A stretch of DNA of 64,000 nucleotides from NCBI GenBank assembly GCA_017645655.1, contig JAGCNZ010000002.1, positions 1-64,000 of the forward strand. The letters are read 5' to 3'. The position numbers and the translations under genes were made by a program. The stretch's first letter is position 1. Every line of letters starts with the position of its first letter. The DNA comes from Bacteroidaceae bacterium. Lineage in GTDB: Bacteria; Bacteroidota; Bacteroidia; Bacteroidales; Bacteroidaceae. Shown here one piece after another: positions 8,820-17,464 of the stretch. Under the pieces are notes generated by a model. It did not search any database, was not told the DNA's origin, and saw only the letters and a list, made by a program, of their open reading frames with translations.

Positions 8820-11057
8820 ATGTACTACACAAAACGCCTTACATTTATTATTATGGCCGTCTGTGTCGCCCTGAGTGGCTTGGCAACAGACTATACGAAG
8901 TATGTCAACCCGTTCATCGGCACTCAGACCGACGACACCGGCGCCCTGAGCGGAAGCACCTTCCCGGGCCCCACGATGCCTCAGGGAATGGTGCAGCTCG
9001 CACCGGAAACCGAGCAATACGTGACCTGGGACCCTTGCTGCGGATACGACTACAACCGCGACTCCATCTTCGGCTTCACGCATACTCACCTCAGCGGTAC
9101 CGGATGCACCGACCTCATCGACATCTCCCTCATGCCAACCACCAAGCATGTCACGCCCGAACTGCTGCGCAAGGGAATCTTCGCACTGCCCTTCAAGCAT
9201 GACCGCGAAAAGGCGGCGCCGGGCTACTACATGGTCGACTTGCTCGGCGGTGAGAACATCAACGTCGAACTCTCCGCAACTGTCCATGCCGGCATCCACA
9301 AATACACATTCCCCGAAGGCAAGGAGCAGACCGTCATCCTCGACCTCGACCGCATGACCTACCGAGGCGACGCATACTACACCGGACGCCGCGCATACCA
9401 AATCATCCAGAGCCAGATACGCATCGTCGACGACAAGACCATCGAAGGCTTCCGCGTCGTGACCGGATGGGCAAAGCTCCGCAAAGTCTATTTCCGCATC
9501 GAATTCTCCCGCCCCTTTGAGAGCCGCATCCTGATGGACGGCGGACGCAACGCCGGAGGAAGCGACGTGATTAACGGCAGAACACTTCGTGCAGCACTCC
9601 GCTTCACTAATAATATTAAAGATGTACTGGCCAAAGTGTCCATCTCAGCAGTCGACAACGACGGCGCACGCAAGAACATGAAGGCAGAAGCACAATCCTG
9701 GGACTTCAACTACTACACCCGAGCAGCCCATGATGCCTGGGAAAAGGAACTCTCCACCATCGACATCGAAGGCACCGACGACCAGAAAACCATCTTCTAC
9801 ACCGGCCTCTACCACGTGCTCATGCAACCCAACACCATGAGCGACGTCGACGGTCGATACATGGACACCAACTTCGAGATTAAGCAGATGCCAGCAGGCC
9901 AAAGCTATCACAGCACTTTCAGCCTCTGGGACACCTTCCGTGCGGCACATCCCCTCTACACCCTGCTCTACCCAAACATCGCGGTGCAGTTCGTCAGAGA
10001 CATGGTGCTGCACCACGAGACCTACGGCTACCTGCCCATCTGGGACCTGTGGGGACAGGACAATTACTGCATGATAGGCAACCACGCGATACCCGTCGTA
10101 GCCGATGCTATCATGTCTGAACTGCCGGGACTCGACGTCGAGAGGGCATATAAAGCGATGTACGAGAGCAGCACACGAACGCATCCCAACAGCCCCTTCG
10201 AAGTGTGGGAACAGTACGGCTACATGCCACAGAACAAGCAGAACGTCAGTGTGTCAATCACTATGGAACAGGCCTTCGACGACTGGTGCGTGGCTGCCGT
10301 GGCAAAGAAACTCGGCAAGACGGCCGACTACGAACGCTTCATCAAGCGTAGCGAGTTCTATCGCAACCTCTTCAACCCTGCCACGGGATTCTTCCAACCC
10401 AAGGACGACAAGGGCAACTGGATTGAGCCGTTCGATCCGCTCAGCTACGAGAACCCTTGCTTCGTTGAGGGTAACGCATGGCAATACATGTGGTTCGTGC
10501 CGCAGAACCCACAGGGTCTCATCGGCCTCTTCGGCGGTGTGAAGCCTTTCATCGACAAGTTAAACAGGAACTTCACACTGACCGAGACCAGCGGCGAAGT
10601 GAATGGCAATGCAAGTGGCTTCATCGGACAGTATGCGCACGGCAATGAGCCAAGCCATCACACCGTGTACCTCTATAACTTTGCCGGTCAGCCGTGGCGT
10701 ACTCAGGAACTCGTCGAGCAGGTTCGCAGCACATTCTACAATGCTACGCCCTGTGGCTATGCAGGCAACGACGACTGCGGCCAGATGTCGGCATGGTACA
10801 TCTTCTCGGCGTTGGGATTCTATCCGTTCAATGCCGGCGCTGCCGAGTACGTCATCGGTACCCCGCTCTTCCGCCATGCGGTGCTGCACATGCCTGGTGG
10901 CAAGGACTTGGTCATCAATGCTCCTCGCAAGTCTGACAAGGCGATTTATGTCAAGGGCGTAAGGCTCAACGGCAAGAAAGTGACCGACTGGAAACTGACA
11001 CATCAGCAGCTTATTGCAGGCGGCACACTCGACTTCACGATGAGCGAGAAGAAATAA
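8820..11057 (+). CDS. GH92 family alpha-mannosidase
   Basis: A 745-residue exo-alpha-mannosidase of glycoside hydrolase family 92, calcium-dependent inverting enzymes that mostly trim alpha-1,2- or alpha-1,3-mannose from N-glycans and mannans. A signal peptide (about 1-23) is followed by the N-terminal beta-sandwich start YVNPFIGT and GYDYNRDSIFGFTHTHLSGT. The C-terminal (alpha/alpha)6 part holds GNEPSHHTVYLYNFAGQPW and GYAGNDDCGQMSAWYIFSAL, where the family Asp pair expected to act as base is present (GNDDCGQ). It is a single gene with its own promoter and a strong terminator shared with the convergent gene. A second GH92 lies at 30570-32861. Confidence 0.93.
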   Translation: MYYTKRLTFIIMAVCVALSGLATDYTKYVNPFIGTQTDDTGALSGSTFPGPTMPQGMVQLAPETEQYVTWDPCCGYDYNRDSIFGFTHTHLSGTGCTDLIDISLMPTTKHVTPELLRKGIFALPFKHDREKAAPGYYMVDLLGGENINVELSATVHAGIHKYTFPEGKEQTVILDLDRMTYRGDAYYTGRRAYQIIQSQIRIVDDKTIEGFRVVTGWAKLRKVYFRIEFSRPFESRILMDGGRNAGGSDVINGRTLRAALRFTNNIKDVLAKVSISAVDNDGARKNMKAEAQSWDFNYYTRAAHDAWEKELSTIDIEGTDDQKTIFYTGLYHVLMQPNTMSDVDGRYMDTNFEIKQMPAGQSYHSTFSLWDTFRAAHPLYTLLYPNIAVQFVRDMVLHHETYGYLPIWDLWGQDNYCMIGNHAIPVVADAIMSELPGLDVERAYKAMYESSTRTHPNSPFEVWEQYGYMPQNKQNVSVSITMEQAFDDWCVAAVAKKLGKTADYERFIKRSEFYRNLFNPATGFFQPKDDKGNWIEPFDPLSYENPCFVEGNAWQYMWFVPQNPQGLIGLFGGVKPFIDKLNRNFTLTETSGEVNGNASGFIGQYAHGNEPSHHTVYLYNFAGQPWRTQELVEQVRSTFYNATPCGYAGNDDCGQMSAWYIFSALGFYPFNAGAAEYVIGTPLFRHAVLHMPGGKDLVINAPRKSDKAIYVKGVRLNGKKVTDWKLTHQQLIAGGTLDFTMSEKK

Positions 11058-11069
11058 AGCGCTATATGA

Positions 11070-11102
11070 AAAGGCTCCTTCCCGGCAGGAAGGAGCCTTT
11101 TT
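11070..11102. terminator. Bidirectional intrinsic terminator
   Basis: A perfect 14-bp stem (AAAAGGCTCCTTCC at 11070-11083, its complement at 11089-11102) with loop CGGCA. A T-run follows on the plus strand and an A-run precedes, so it can end both the GH92 transcript and the convergent aldo/keto reductase transcript. Confidence 0.9.
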
Positions 11103-11115
11103 TTGTTGTATAAAA

Positions 11116-12528
11116 CTAAAGTGTCCCTTGCTTCAGCTTCTCGACAAAGTCGTCGATGCGTTGCATCTCGCGTGGGATGTCGATTGATTGCGGGCAATGG
11201 CTCACGCATTCGCGGCACTGGATGCAGTGATTCGCCTGCCGCAATTTGGGCACGCTGCGGTCGTAGCCTATGAGGAACGCGCGACGTGCCTTCTGATAGT
11301 TCGCTGCTTGCTGGCTTTCGGGCACATTGCCTTTGTTCACGCACTTGTTGTAATGCACGAAGATGGCGGGGATGTTGAGTCCGTAGGGGCATGGCATGCA
11401 GTAGTTGCAGTCGTTGCAGTCGATGGTGGGATAGCTTTTGATGAGTGTCGCCGTCTCGTTCTCGAGCCATTGCTGCTCTTCTTCTGTGAGAGGCTCTAGT
11501 GGAGCGTAGGTTCGCAGGTTGTCCTCCAGGTGCTCCATGTACGTCATGCCACTGAGCACGGTAAGCACTGCGGGCTTCGAGCCGATGTATCGGAATGCCC
11601 ATGATGCCACGCTGTCCTCGGGTTTGCGCTGCTTGAAGTGTGCCACCACATGGTCTGGCACTTTCGAGAGGCGCCCGCCGAGCAGGGGTTCCATGATGAC
11701 GACGGGGATGTTTTTCTTGACCAGTTCGTCATAGAGGTACTTGCCTGAGCGTCCTTTGTCCTCTTCGTTGTTCCAGTCCACGTAGTTTGCCTGTATTTGT
11801 ACGAAGTCCCAGTGATATTCGTCGTGGTGTGCCAGAGCCCAGTCGAAGACTGCCACGTCGCCGTGGAAGGAGAAGCCGAGGTTGCGGATGCGACCTGCCT
11901 CGCGTTGCTCCATAAGCCATTCGAGCAGTCCGTTGTCAAGGTATCGCTGATGTACGGGCTGCATGCCTCCTCCTCCGATGCTGTGGAGGAGGAGGTAGTC
12001 GACGTAGTCTGTCTTCAGGTATTCAAGGCTTCGTTCGAACATTGCCTTGCCCTCTTCGAAGTCGTACTGCGTGGGTGAGAAGTTGGAGAGTTTGGTTGCG
12101 ATGAAGTAGTCGCTGCGTTTGTATCCGCTTGCCTCCAGTGCGATGCCGAGGCTTTCCTCGCTCTTTCCTCGACAGTAGGCAGGCGATGTGTCGAAGTAGT
12201 TGACGCCGTGGTCGAGTGCGAACTTGCAGAGTCGGTTCACTTGCTCTTGGTCGATGGCGTCTCCTCGCGAGTTTTCTTGTGTTCGTGCGCTGCCGTTGCT
12301 GGTGGTTGGCAGTCGCATCCATCCGTAGCCGAGCAGGCTGATTTTGTCGCCTTGCTTTGGGTTGGTGCGATAGGTCATCTTGTCGGTGGGAATCGGGCCG
12401 TCGTGATGTCCCATGTAGTCCACTTCGCCATCGGTGTCGCCGCCTTTCACGCCGCACGATGCCAAAGCCGTTGTGGCAGCTGCTGTGCCGGAGACTTTCA
12501 GGAAGTCTCGTCTTGTGATATCTTTCAT
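11116..12528 (-). CDS. Tat-exported aldo/keto reductase with C-terminal ferredoxin domain
   Basis: A 470-residue protein. A twin-arginine signal (TRRDFLKVSGTAAATTALASC) opens it, and the Cys could also be lipidated. The aldo/keto reductase barrel covers about 50-350 (GYGWMRLP, VNYFDTSPAYCRGKSEESLG with catalytic Tyr, YLLLHSIGG). The C-terminal part carries CNDCNYCMPCPYG (about 375-388) and CIQCRECVSHCPQS (about 438-451), enough for two 4Fe-4S clusters. It probably passes electrons between the clusters and a carbonyl substrate outside the cytoplasm. It lies 14 bp downstream of the polyferredoxin gene on the same strand, so the two likely work together; the substrate is unknown. Confidence 0.88.
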   Translation of the reverse strand: MKDITRRDFLKVSGTAAATTALASCGVKGGDTDGEVDYMGHHDGPIPTDKMTYRTNPKQGDKISLLGYGWMRLPTTSNGSARTQENSRGDAIDQEQVNRLCKFALDHGVNYFDTSPAYCRGKSEESLGIALEASGYKRSDYFIATKLSNFSPTQYDFEEGKAMFERSLEYLKTDYVDYLLLHSIGGGGMQPVHQRYLDNGLLEWLMEQREAGRIRNLGFSFHGDVAVFDWALAHHDEYHWDFVQIQANYVDWNNEEDKGRSGKYLYDELVKKNIPVVIMEPLLGGRLSKVPDHVVAHFKQRKPEDSVASWAFRYIGSKPAVLTVLSGMTYMEHLEDNLRTYAPLEPLTEEEQQWLENETATLIKSYPTIDCNDCNYCMPCPYGLNIPAIFVHYNKCVNKGNVPESQQAANYQKARRAFLIGYDRSVPKLRQANHCIQCRECVSHCPQSIDIPREMQRIDDFVEKLKQGTL

Positions 12529-12542
12529 AACGTCAGGTTCTT

Positions 12543-14117
12543 TTAGATTTCTTTATGCACTTCGTGTCCCTCCACGTGGATGGCGCTGATGGGGCTCGAG
12601 GGGCAGAGGTTTTCGCAGGCGCCGCAGCCGATGCACTTCTCTTCGTTCACCACCGGTATGAGCAGCACTTTTTCTCTGGGTATTTCTTGGTTGTCGGCAT
12701 CGCGCCAACGCCAGCCGTCCTGATGTACGCCGGCTTGCAGGGGGACCATCTGTATGGCTCCGGCGGGGCATTTGCGTGAGCAGAGTCTGCATGGCTTTTC
12801 GTCCTTGACGGGGATGCAGAGGTCGCGTGTCCAGACGGCGTGTCCGATCTGTATGGCAGTGCGGTCTTCTGCGGTGACGGGCTGTATGGCAGAGGTCGGG
12901 CAGACCTGTGAGCAGCGGTTGCATTCCGGGCGACAGTAGCCTCGCTCGAAGCTTACCTCGGGCTGCATGAAGCGGTCGAGGCTGGTGCTGGGGCGCAGCA
13001 CGTCGTTCGGGCAGGCGTCGATGCAGAGCTGGCATGCTGTGCAGTGACTGCGGAGATTGCGTATAGAGAGGGAACCTGGAGGCGTGATGAGTTTTTCGCG
13101 ACGCGGTTTCTTCTTCCTGATGATGTCGGCCAGTCCGCCATCTGTCGTCTTGGGTTCCACCTTTGCTTGTGCTTTTGCGATGGCTGTTCCGGCGAGCAGG
13201 GCGATGGATGTCAGGGTTGCGCGGCGGTCGATGCCAGCCTCTCCTGTCCTTTCCGAGGTAGGGGTGAGCCGTTGCGGCCTTTCGCTCTCGCCTTTGGAGA
13301 GGGCCGGGGAGAGGCTTGAGAGGCTAAGTGCATCGAATTTGCACTCTTCGAGGCAGTTGCCGCATACTACGCAGCGGGAGTGGTCGACGCTGTGCGTCTG
13401 CAGGTCTATGCAGGCGGCTTTGCAGTTGCGCTCGCATTTGCGGCAGTCCTTGCACTTGTCCGCATCGATGTTTATCTTGAGGAACGACTGTTTGCTGATG
13501 AGGCCGAGCAGTGTGCCGACTGGGCAGATGGTGTTGCACCACGTGCGTCCGTTCTTCCAGGCCAGCACGGCGATGACAGCCCACGTGAGCAGTGCCACGA
13601 CGAGGGCGCTGATGCTCTTGAGCCAGACCTCTACCGTGTAGAAGGCGTAGCTGTTGTAGTGTTCAGCGACCGACGCGAGTCCGTTGTTGGCGAGCTTGTA
13701 GAGCGGTGCCAGCACGGTTGAGACGATGCGTCCGTAGGTGCTGTACGGGAAGATGAGTCCGCCTATCCAGGCGATGCCCAGGGCGAGCGAGGCGCACGCT
13801 ACGACCAGCACTGAGTAGCGAAGCACGTTGCGTGCGGGCGAGTAGCTGTACTTGTTCTTCTTCCTTCGCAGCCAGGCGATGAAGTCCTGCATCACGCCCA
13901 GGGGACAGATGATGGAGCAGTAGATGCGCCCCATCAGCAGGGTGAGCGTGACGACGAAGAGCAGTGCTCCGATGTTCAGCGCCAGCAGAGCCGGAATGAA
14001 CTGGATTTTTGCCATCCATCCCAAGTAGGCCTGAGCCGTGCCTGTGAAGTCGACAAGCAGCCAGGTTATCAGCACCCAAAAGACGATGGCGAGTGTCAAG
14101 CGGATTTTTTTCAGCAT
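12543..14117 (-). CDS. Membrane polyferredoxin, NapH-like plus NapG-like fusion
   Basis: A 524-residue electron-transfer protein. The N-terminal third has about four membrane helices with CSIICPLG and CNTICPVG motifs as in NapH/NosR/RdxA-type proteins. Ferredoxin motifs follow: CKDCRKCERNCKAAC and CVVCGNCLEECK. A linker with a low-complexity insert (about 268-294) and a Tat-like stretch (RRATLTSIALLAGTAIAKA) comes next, then a NapG-like tail with CTACQLCIDACP, CNRCSQVCP, CRLCSRKCP and CIGCGACENLCP. It may move quinol electrons to the Tat-exported reductase encoded 14 bp downstream. A -7 box lies at 14156-14163. Confidence 0.85.
   Translation of the reverse strand: MLKKIRLTLAIVFWVLITWLLVDFTGTAQAYLGWMAKIQFIPALLALNIGALLFVVTLTLLMGRIYCSIICPLGVMQDFIAWLRRKKNKYSYSPARNVLRYSVLVVACASLALGIAWIGGLIFPYSTYGRIVSTVLAPLYKLANNGLASVAEHYNSYAFYTVEVWLKSISALVVALLTWAVIAVLAWKNGRTWCNTICPVGTLLGLISKQSFLKINIDADKCKDCRKCERNCKAACIDLQTHSVDHSRCVVCGNCLEECKFDALSLSSLSPALSKGESERPQRLTPTSERTGEAGIDRRATLTSIALLAGTAIAKAQAKVEPKTTDGGLADIIRKKKPRREKLITPPGSLSIRNLRSHCTACQLCIDACPNDVLRPSTSLDRFMQPEVSFERGYCRPECNRCSQVCPTSAIQPVTAEDRTAIQIGHAVWTRDLCIPVKDEKPCRLCSRKCPAGAIQMVPLQAGVHQDGWRWRDADNQEIPREKVLLIPVVNEEKCIGCGACENLCPSSPISAIHVEGHEVHKEI
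13236..13316. repeat. In-frame palindromic insert in the polyferredoxin gene
   Basis: An 81-bp (27-codon) segment bounded by 9-bp inverted repeats (AGCCTCTCC at 13236-13244, GGAGAGGCT at 13308-13316). It encodes a low-complexity Ser/Pro/Arg stretch (SLSPALSKGESERPQRL) between the ferredoxin motifs and the Tat-like segment. The CTCTCC/GGAGAG composition is that of intergenic palindromes in this order. The insertion is inferred from composition and arms. Confidence 0.6.
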
Positions 14118-14155
14118 AATCGGAAATAATTAGGTAATAGTGAAGAGTTTCCCTG

Positions 14156-14163
14156 CAAAGGTA
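14156..14163 (-). promoter_or_regulatory. -7 promoter box of the polyferredoxin operon
   Basis: TACCTTTG on the minus strand, 39 bp upstream of the start codon. No convincing -33 box. Confidence 0.6.
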
Positions 14164-14245
14164 GTGAAAAAAATGAGAAGTCGTGAGAAAAATCGCAAAA
14201 AAGTGCAAAAAAAGTATCGTTTTTGTGCCGAGTCGCCATACATGG

Positions 14246-14360
14246 CGCGTGATGTTTTCAAACGACCCACGTGATAAATTCATTTTACCCACGTGATATT
14301 TGAAATATTCCACGTAATAATTTCATTTTACCCACGTGATAATTTCAAACGACCCACGTG
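14246..14360. repeat. Phased CACGTG array 2 (forward)
   Basis: Six boxes at 14246 (CGCGTG), 14268, 14290, 14311 (CACGTA), 14333 and 14355; unmarked ones are CACGTG. Steps are 22-22-21-22-22. The central spacer 14296-14310 is ATATTTGAAATATTC. It lies between divergent promoters, 82 bp from one and 116 bp from the other. Confidence 0.95.
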
Positions 14361-14476
14361 AAGTTTCCCGTCGTCGCGTGTCGCGTTTCCCGATGCCCCG
14401 CGCGCCTTATATATAATAAATGTGAAATAAAGGAAAAAATACGGCGCCAGGCAATACAACATATGCAATTTTTCTG

Positions 14477-14484
14477 TATCTTTG
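14477..14484 (+). promoter_or_regulatory. -7 promoter box of guaB
   Basis: TATCTTTG, 23 bp upstream of the guaB ATG, matching TAnnTTTG. No clear TTTG -33 box at the usual spacing. Confidence 0.65.
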
Positions 14485-14507
14485 CACGCAAAAATTTATT
14501 ATAGGCT

Positions 14508-15986
14508 ATGGTATCATTTATTGCAGACAAGATTGTGATGGACGGTCTTACCTACGATGACGTCCTGTTGGTTCCCGGTTATTCCGAGGTGCTGCCTCGC
14601 ACAGTTTCCCTCGAAACGCACTTTTCCCGCCACATCGAACTGAAGATTCCGTTCGTGACGGCAGCAATGGACACCGTCACCGAAGCACCTATGGCGATAG
14701 CAATCGCAAGGGAGGGAGGCATCGGTGTGATTCACAAAAACATGAGCATCGAGGAGCAAGCCCGACAGGTGGCTATCGTGAAACGTGCCGAGAACGGCAT
14801 GATCTACGACCCCATCACGATAAAACTGGGCAGCAGCGTGCGCGACGCACTCGAGCTGATGTCCGAATACCACATCGGCGGCATTCCCGTCGTCGACGAC
14901 GAACGTCGCCTGAAAGGCATCGTCACCAACCGCGACCTCCGCTTCGAGCAGAACATCGACCGGCCCATCGACGAAGTGATGACCGGCGAGAACCTCGTCA
15001 CGACACATGTTCAGACGGACCTCGGGGCTGCGGCAAAGATTCTGCAGGAGAACAAGATAGAGAAACTTCCCGTCCTCGACGACGCAGGCAAGCTCATCGG
15101 ACTGATAACATACAAGGACATCACCAAGGCCAAGGACAAACCCATGGCATGCAAAGACAGCAAGGGACGCCTGAGAGTGGCTGCCGGAGTAGGCGTCACA
15201 CCCGACACACTCGACCGTATCAAGGCACTCGTCGAGGCCGACGTGGATGCCATCGTCATCGATACCGCTCACGGCCACAGCAAATTCGTCGTCGAGAAAC
15301 TCAAGGAAGCCAAGCAGATGTTCCCCGACGTCGACATCGTAGTCGGCAATGTCGCCACAGGCGAGGCAGCCAAGATGCTCGTCGAGGCTGGAGCCGACGG
15401 CATCAAGGTCGGCATAGGACCGGGCAGTATCTGCACCACACGCGTCGTGGCAGGCGTAGGCGTACCACAACTCAGCGCTGTCTACGACGTCGCAATGGCG
15501 CTCCAGGGAACCGACGTGCCACTCATCGCCGACGGCGGCCTCCGCTATAGCGGCGACGTGGTCAAGGCACTTGCAGCAGGCGGCTACAGCGTCATGATAG
15601 GCTCACTCGTGGCCGGTACGGAAGAAAGTCCCGGCGACACCATCATCTATAACGGCCGTAAGTTCAAGAGCTATCGTGGCATGGGCTCGCTCGAGGCCAT
15701 GGAGTGCGGCTCGAAAGACCGCTATTTCCAGGGAAATGTCAAGGACACAAAGAAACTCGTCCCCGAAGGCATCGCCGGCCGTGTGCCGTATAAAGGCTCA
15801 GTGCAGGAGGTCATCTACCAGCTCATCGGCGGCCTGCGCAGCGGCATGGGCTACTGTGGCGCTGCCACCATCAACGACCTCCACAACGCCAAGTTCGTGC
15901 GTATCACCAATGCCGGCGTGCAGGAAAGCCATCCCCACGACGTCACCATCACCAGTGAGGCACCAAACTACAGCCGTCCTCAATAA
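14508..15986 (+). CDS. guaB: IMP dehydrogenase
   Basis: A 492-residue IMP dehydrogenase, which oxidises IMP to XMP in GMP synthesis. The TIM barrel is interrupted by a CBS-domain pair (about 95-215; [20 protein letters not shown] and [20 protein letters not shown]). The catalytic loop [20 protein letters not shown] with the nucleophilic Cys (about residue 308), the phosphate site [19 protein letters not shown] and the flap region RGMGSLEAM are intact. Length is usual for bacterial GuaB. It is the first gene of a plus-strand run followed by envelope chaperone genes, an order I associate with Bacteroidales. Confidence 0.97.
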   Translation: MVSFIADKIVMDGLTYDDVLLVPGYSEVLPRTVSLETHFSRHIELKIPFVTAAMDTVTEAPMAIAIAREGGIGVIHKNMSIEEQARQVAIVKRAENGMIYDPITIKLGSSVRDALELMSEYHIGGIPVVDDERRLKGIVTNRDLRFEQNIDRPIDEVMTGENLVTTHVQTDLGAAAKILQENKIEKLPVLDDAGKLIGLITYKDITKAKDKPMACKDSKGRLRVAAGVGVTPDTLDRIKALVEADVDAIVIDTAHGHSKFVVEKLKEAKQMFPDVDIVVGNVATGEAAKMLVEAGADGIKVGIGPGSICTTRVVAGVGVPQLSAVYDVAMALQGTDVPLIADGGLRYSGDVVKALAAGGYSVMIGSLVAGTEESPGDTIIYNGRKFKSYRGMGSLEAMECGSKDRYFQGNVKDTKKLVPEGIAGRVPYKGSVQEVIYQLIGGLRSGMGYCGAATINDLHNAKFVRITNAGVQESHPHDVTITSEAPNYSRPQ

Positions 15987-16041
15987 TCCCCATTACCCAT
16001 CATCCCTATAACCCCCATTAAGCTCATTAACCCCATAAGAT

Positions 16042-17460
16042 ATGAAGAAAAGTCTAATCATCTATGCAATGACAGCCCTCTCACTGACGGCTGCCGCCCA
16101 GGACGACCCCATCGTGATGAGAATCAACGGAGTCCCCGTCCCTCGCAGTGAATTCGAATACAACTACAACAAGAACAACTCTGAAGGCGTCATCGACAAG
16201 AAAAGCGTTGAGGAGTACACCGACCTCTTCGTGAACTACAAGCTCAAAGTGCAGGCCGCCATGGACGACCACCTGGACACGCTCTCCAGCTACCAGAAAG
16301 AGTTCCGCATGTATCGCGACCAGCAGATTCGTCCCCTGCTCGTCCCGGAAGGGGCAAAGGAGAAGGAAGTGCGCGCCTACTACGACGGAATGATCGAACG
16401 CCTCGAAGGCAAGCAACTCATACAGCCCGCCCATATCCTGATACGCTTGGCCCAGGACGCCACAGAAGAGCAGAAAGCGGCAGCGAAGGTCACCATAGAC
16501 TCTGTCTATCAAGCCCTGAAGGACGGCGCTGACTTCGCAGAACTGGCAAAGAAGGTCTCTCAGGATCCCGGCTCGGCACAGCACGGAGGCCTGCTCCCCT
16601 GGATTGGACCCAATCAGGTGGTAAAGGAATTCGAGGACGTTGCCTATTCACTCAATGAAGGCGACATAAGCGAACCCTTCCTCATGCCATTCGGATATGA
16701 CATCGTCAAACTCCAGGGCAAGAAAGACCTCGAGCCGTACGAGGAACTGCACGACAAAATACTGGGTTATCTCGAGAACCAAGGCATAGAGAATCACATC
16801 GCACAGCAAGTCCTTGACTCCATCGCAGGGCAAAGCCAGAAGAGCATCGAACAGATCCTCGACGAGAAGACAGAGGAGTTCTGCGCTAAGGACGACGAAC
16901 TGAAATACCTCGTGCAGGAATATCACGACGGCCTCCTCCTCTTCGAGGAATGCAACACGAAAGTCTGGGAACCTGCAGCCAAGGACACACTCGCACTGGC
17001 AAACTACTTCAAGAAGAACAAGAAACAGTATGCATGGGACGAGCCTCACTTCCGTGGAATGGCGTATTACTGCAAGAACGAGGCTGACGTGGAAGCCGTG
17101 AAGAAACTGGTGAAGAAGCTTCCGCAGGACAAGTGGATGGACGTCATCCGCGAGACCTTCAACAAGGACAGCATCATGGTTCGCGTGGAGCGCCGTATCT
17201 TCAAGAAAGGCGACAACCCCAACATCGACCGTCTCGCCCTGAAGGATAAGAGCGCCGAACTCAAACCGGTCAAGAACTTCCCCAATGTCGGCGTCTTCGG
17301 CAAAGTGCTCAAGAAGGGACCGGCAGAGTGGACCGACGTCAGCAATCAAGTGGTCAACGACTACCAGCGACTCAAGGAAGATGAGTTCGTGGCAGAACTC
17401 CGCAAACGCTATACCGTGGAGATTGACAAGGCAGCACTCGCGACGGTAAACAACCATTAA
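16042..17460 (+). CDS. Periplasmic peptidyl-prolyl isomerase (PpiC/SurA type)
   Basis: A 472-residue exported parvulin-type protein. The signal peptide is about 1-19 (ALSLTAAAQ). A chaperone-like N-terminal helical part (about 25-125) is followed by one clear parvulin domain (about 128-235) with ILIRLAQDATEEQ, FAELAKKVSQDPGSAQHGG and FGYDIVKLQGKKD. The C-terminal half is helical and less conserved. It should assist outer-membrane protein folding. It is followed after 4 bp by a second SurA-like gene, so the two are translationally linked. Confidence 0.88.
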   Translation: MKKSLIIYAMTALSLTAAAQDDPIVMRINGVPVPRSEFEYNYNKNNSEGVIDKKSVEEYTDLFVNYKLKVQAAMDDHLDTLSSYQKEFRMYRDQQIRPLLVPEGAKEKEVRAYYDGMIERLEGKQLIQPAHILIRLAQDATEEQKAAAKVTIDSVYQALKDGADFAELAKKVSQDPGSAQHGGLLPWIGPNQVVKEFEDVAYSLNEGDISEPFLMPFGYDIVKLQGKKDLEPYEELHDKILGYLENQGIENHIAQQVLDSIAGQSQKSIEQILDEKTEEFCAKDDELKYLVQEYHDGLLLFEECNTKVWEPAAKDTLALANYFKKNKKQYAWDEPHFRGMAYYCKNEADVEAVKKLVKKLPQDKWMDVIRETFNKDSIMVRVERRIFKKGDNPNIDRLALKDKSAELKPVKNFPNVGVFGKVLKKGPAEWTDVSNQVVNDYQRLKEDEFVAELRKRYTVEIDKAALATVNNH

Positions 17461-17464
17461 AGGC

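Larger units (their letters stand above)
14118..14507. other. Divergent intergenic region between polyferredoxin gene and guaB
   Basis: 390 bp without a gene. It holds the minus-strand -7 box (14156-14163), phased array 2 (14246-14360), a short GC-rich stretch with CGTCGCGT motifs (14370-14405), and the guaB -7 box (14477-14484). Nothing else is recognised. Confidence 0.8.
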
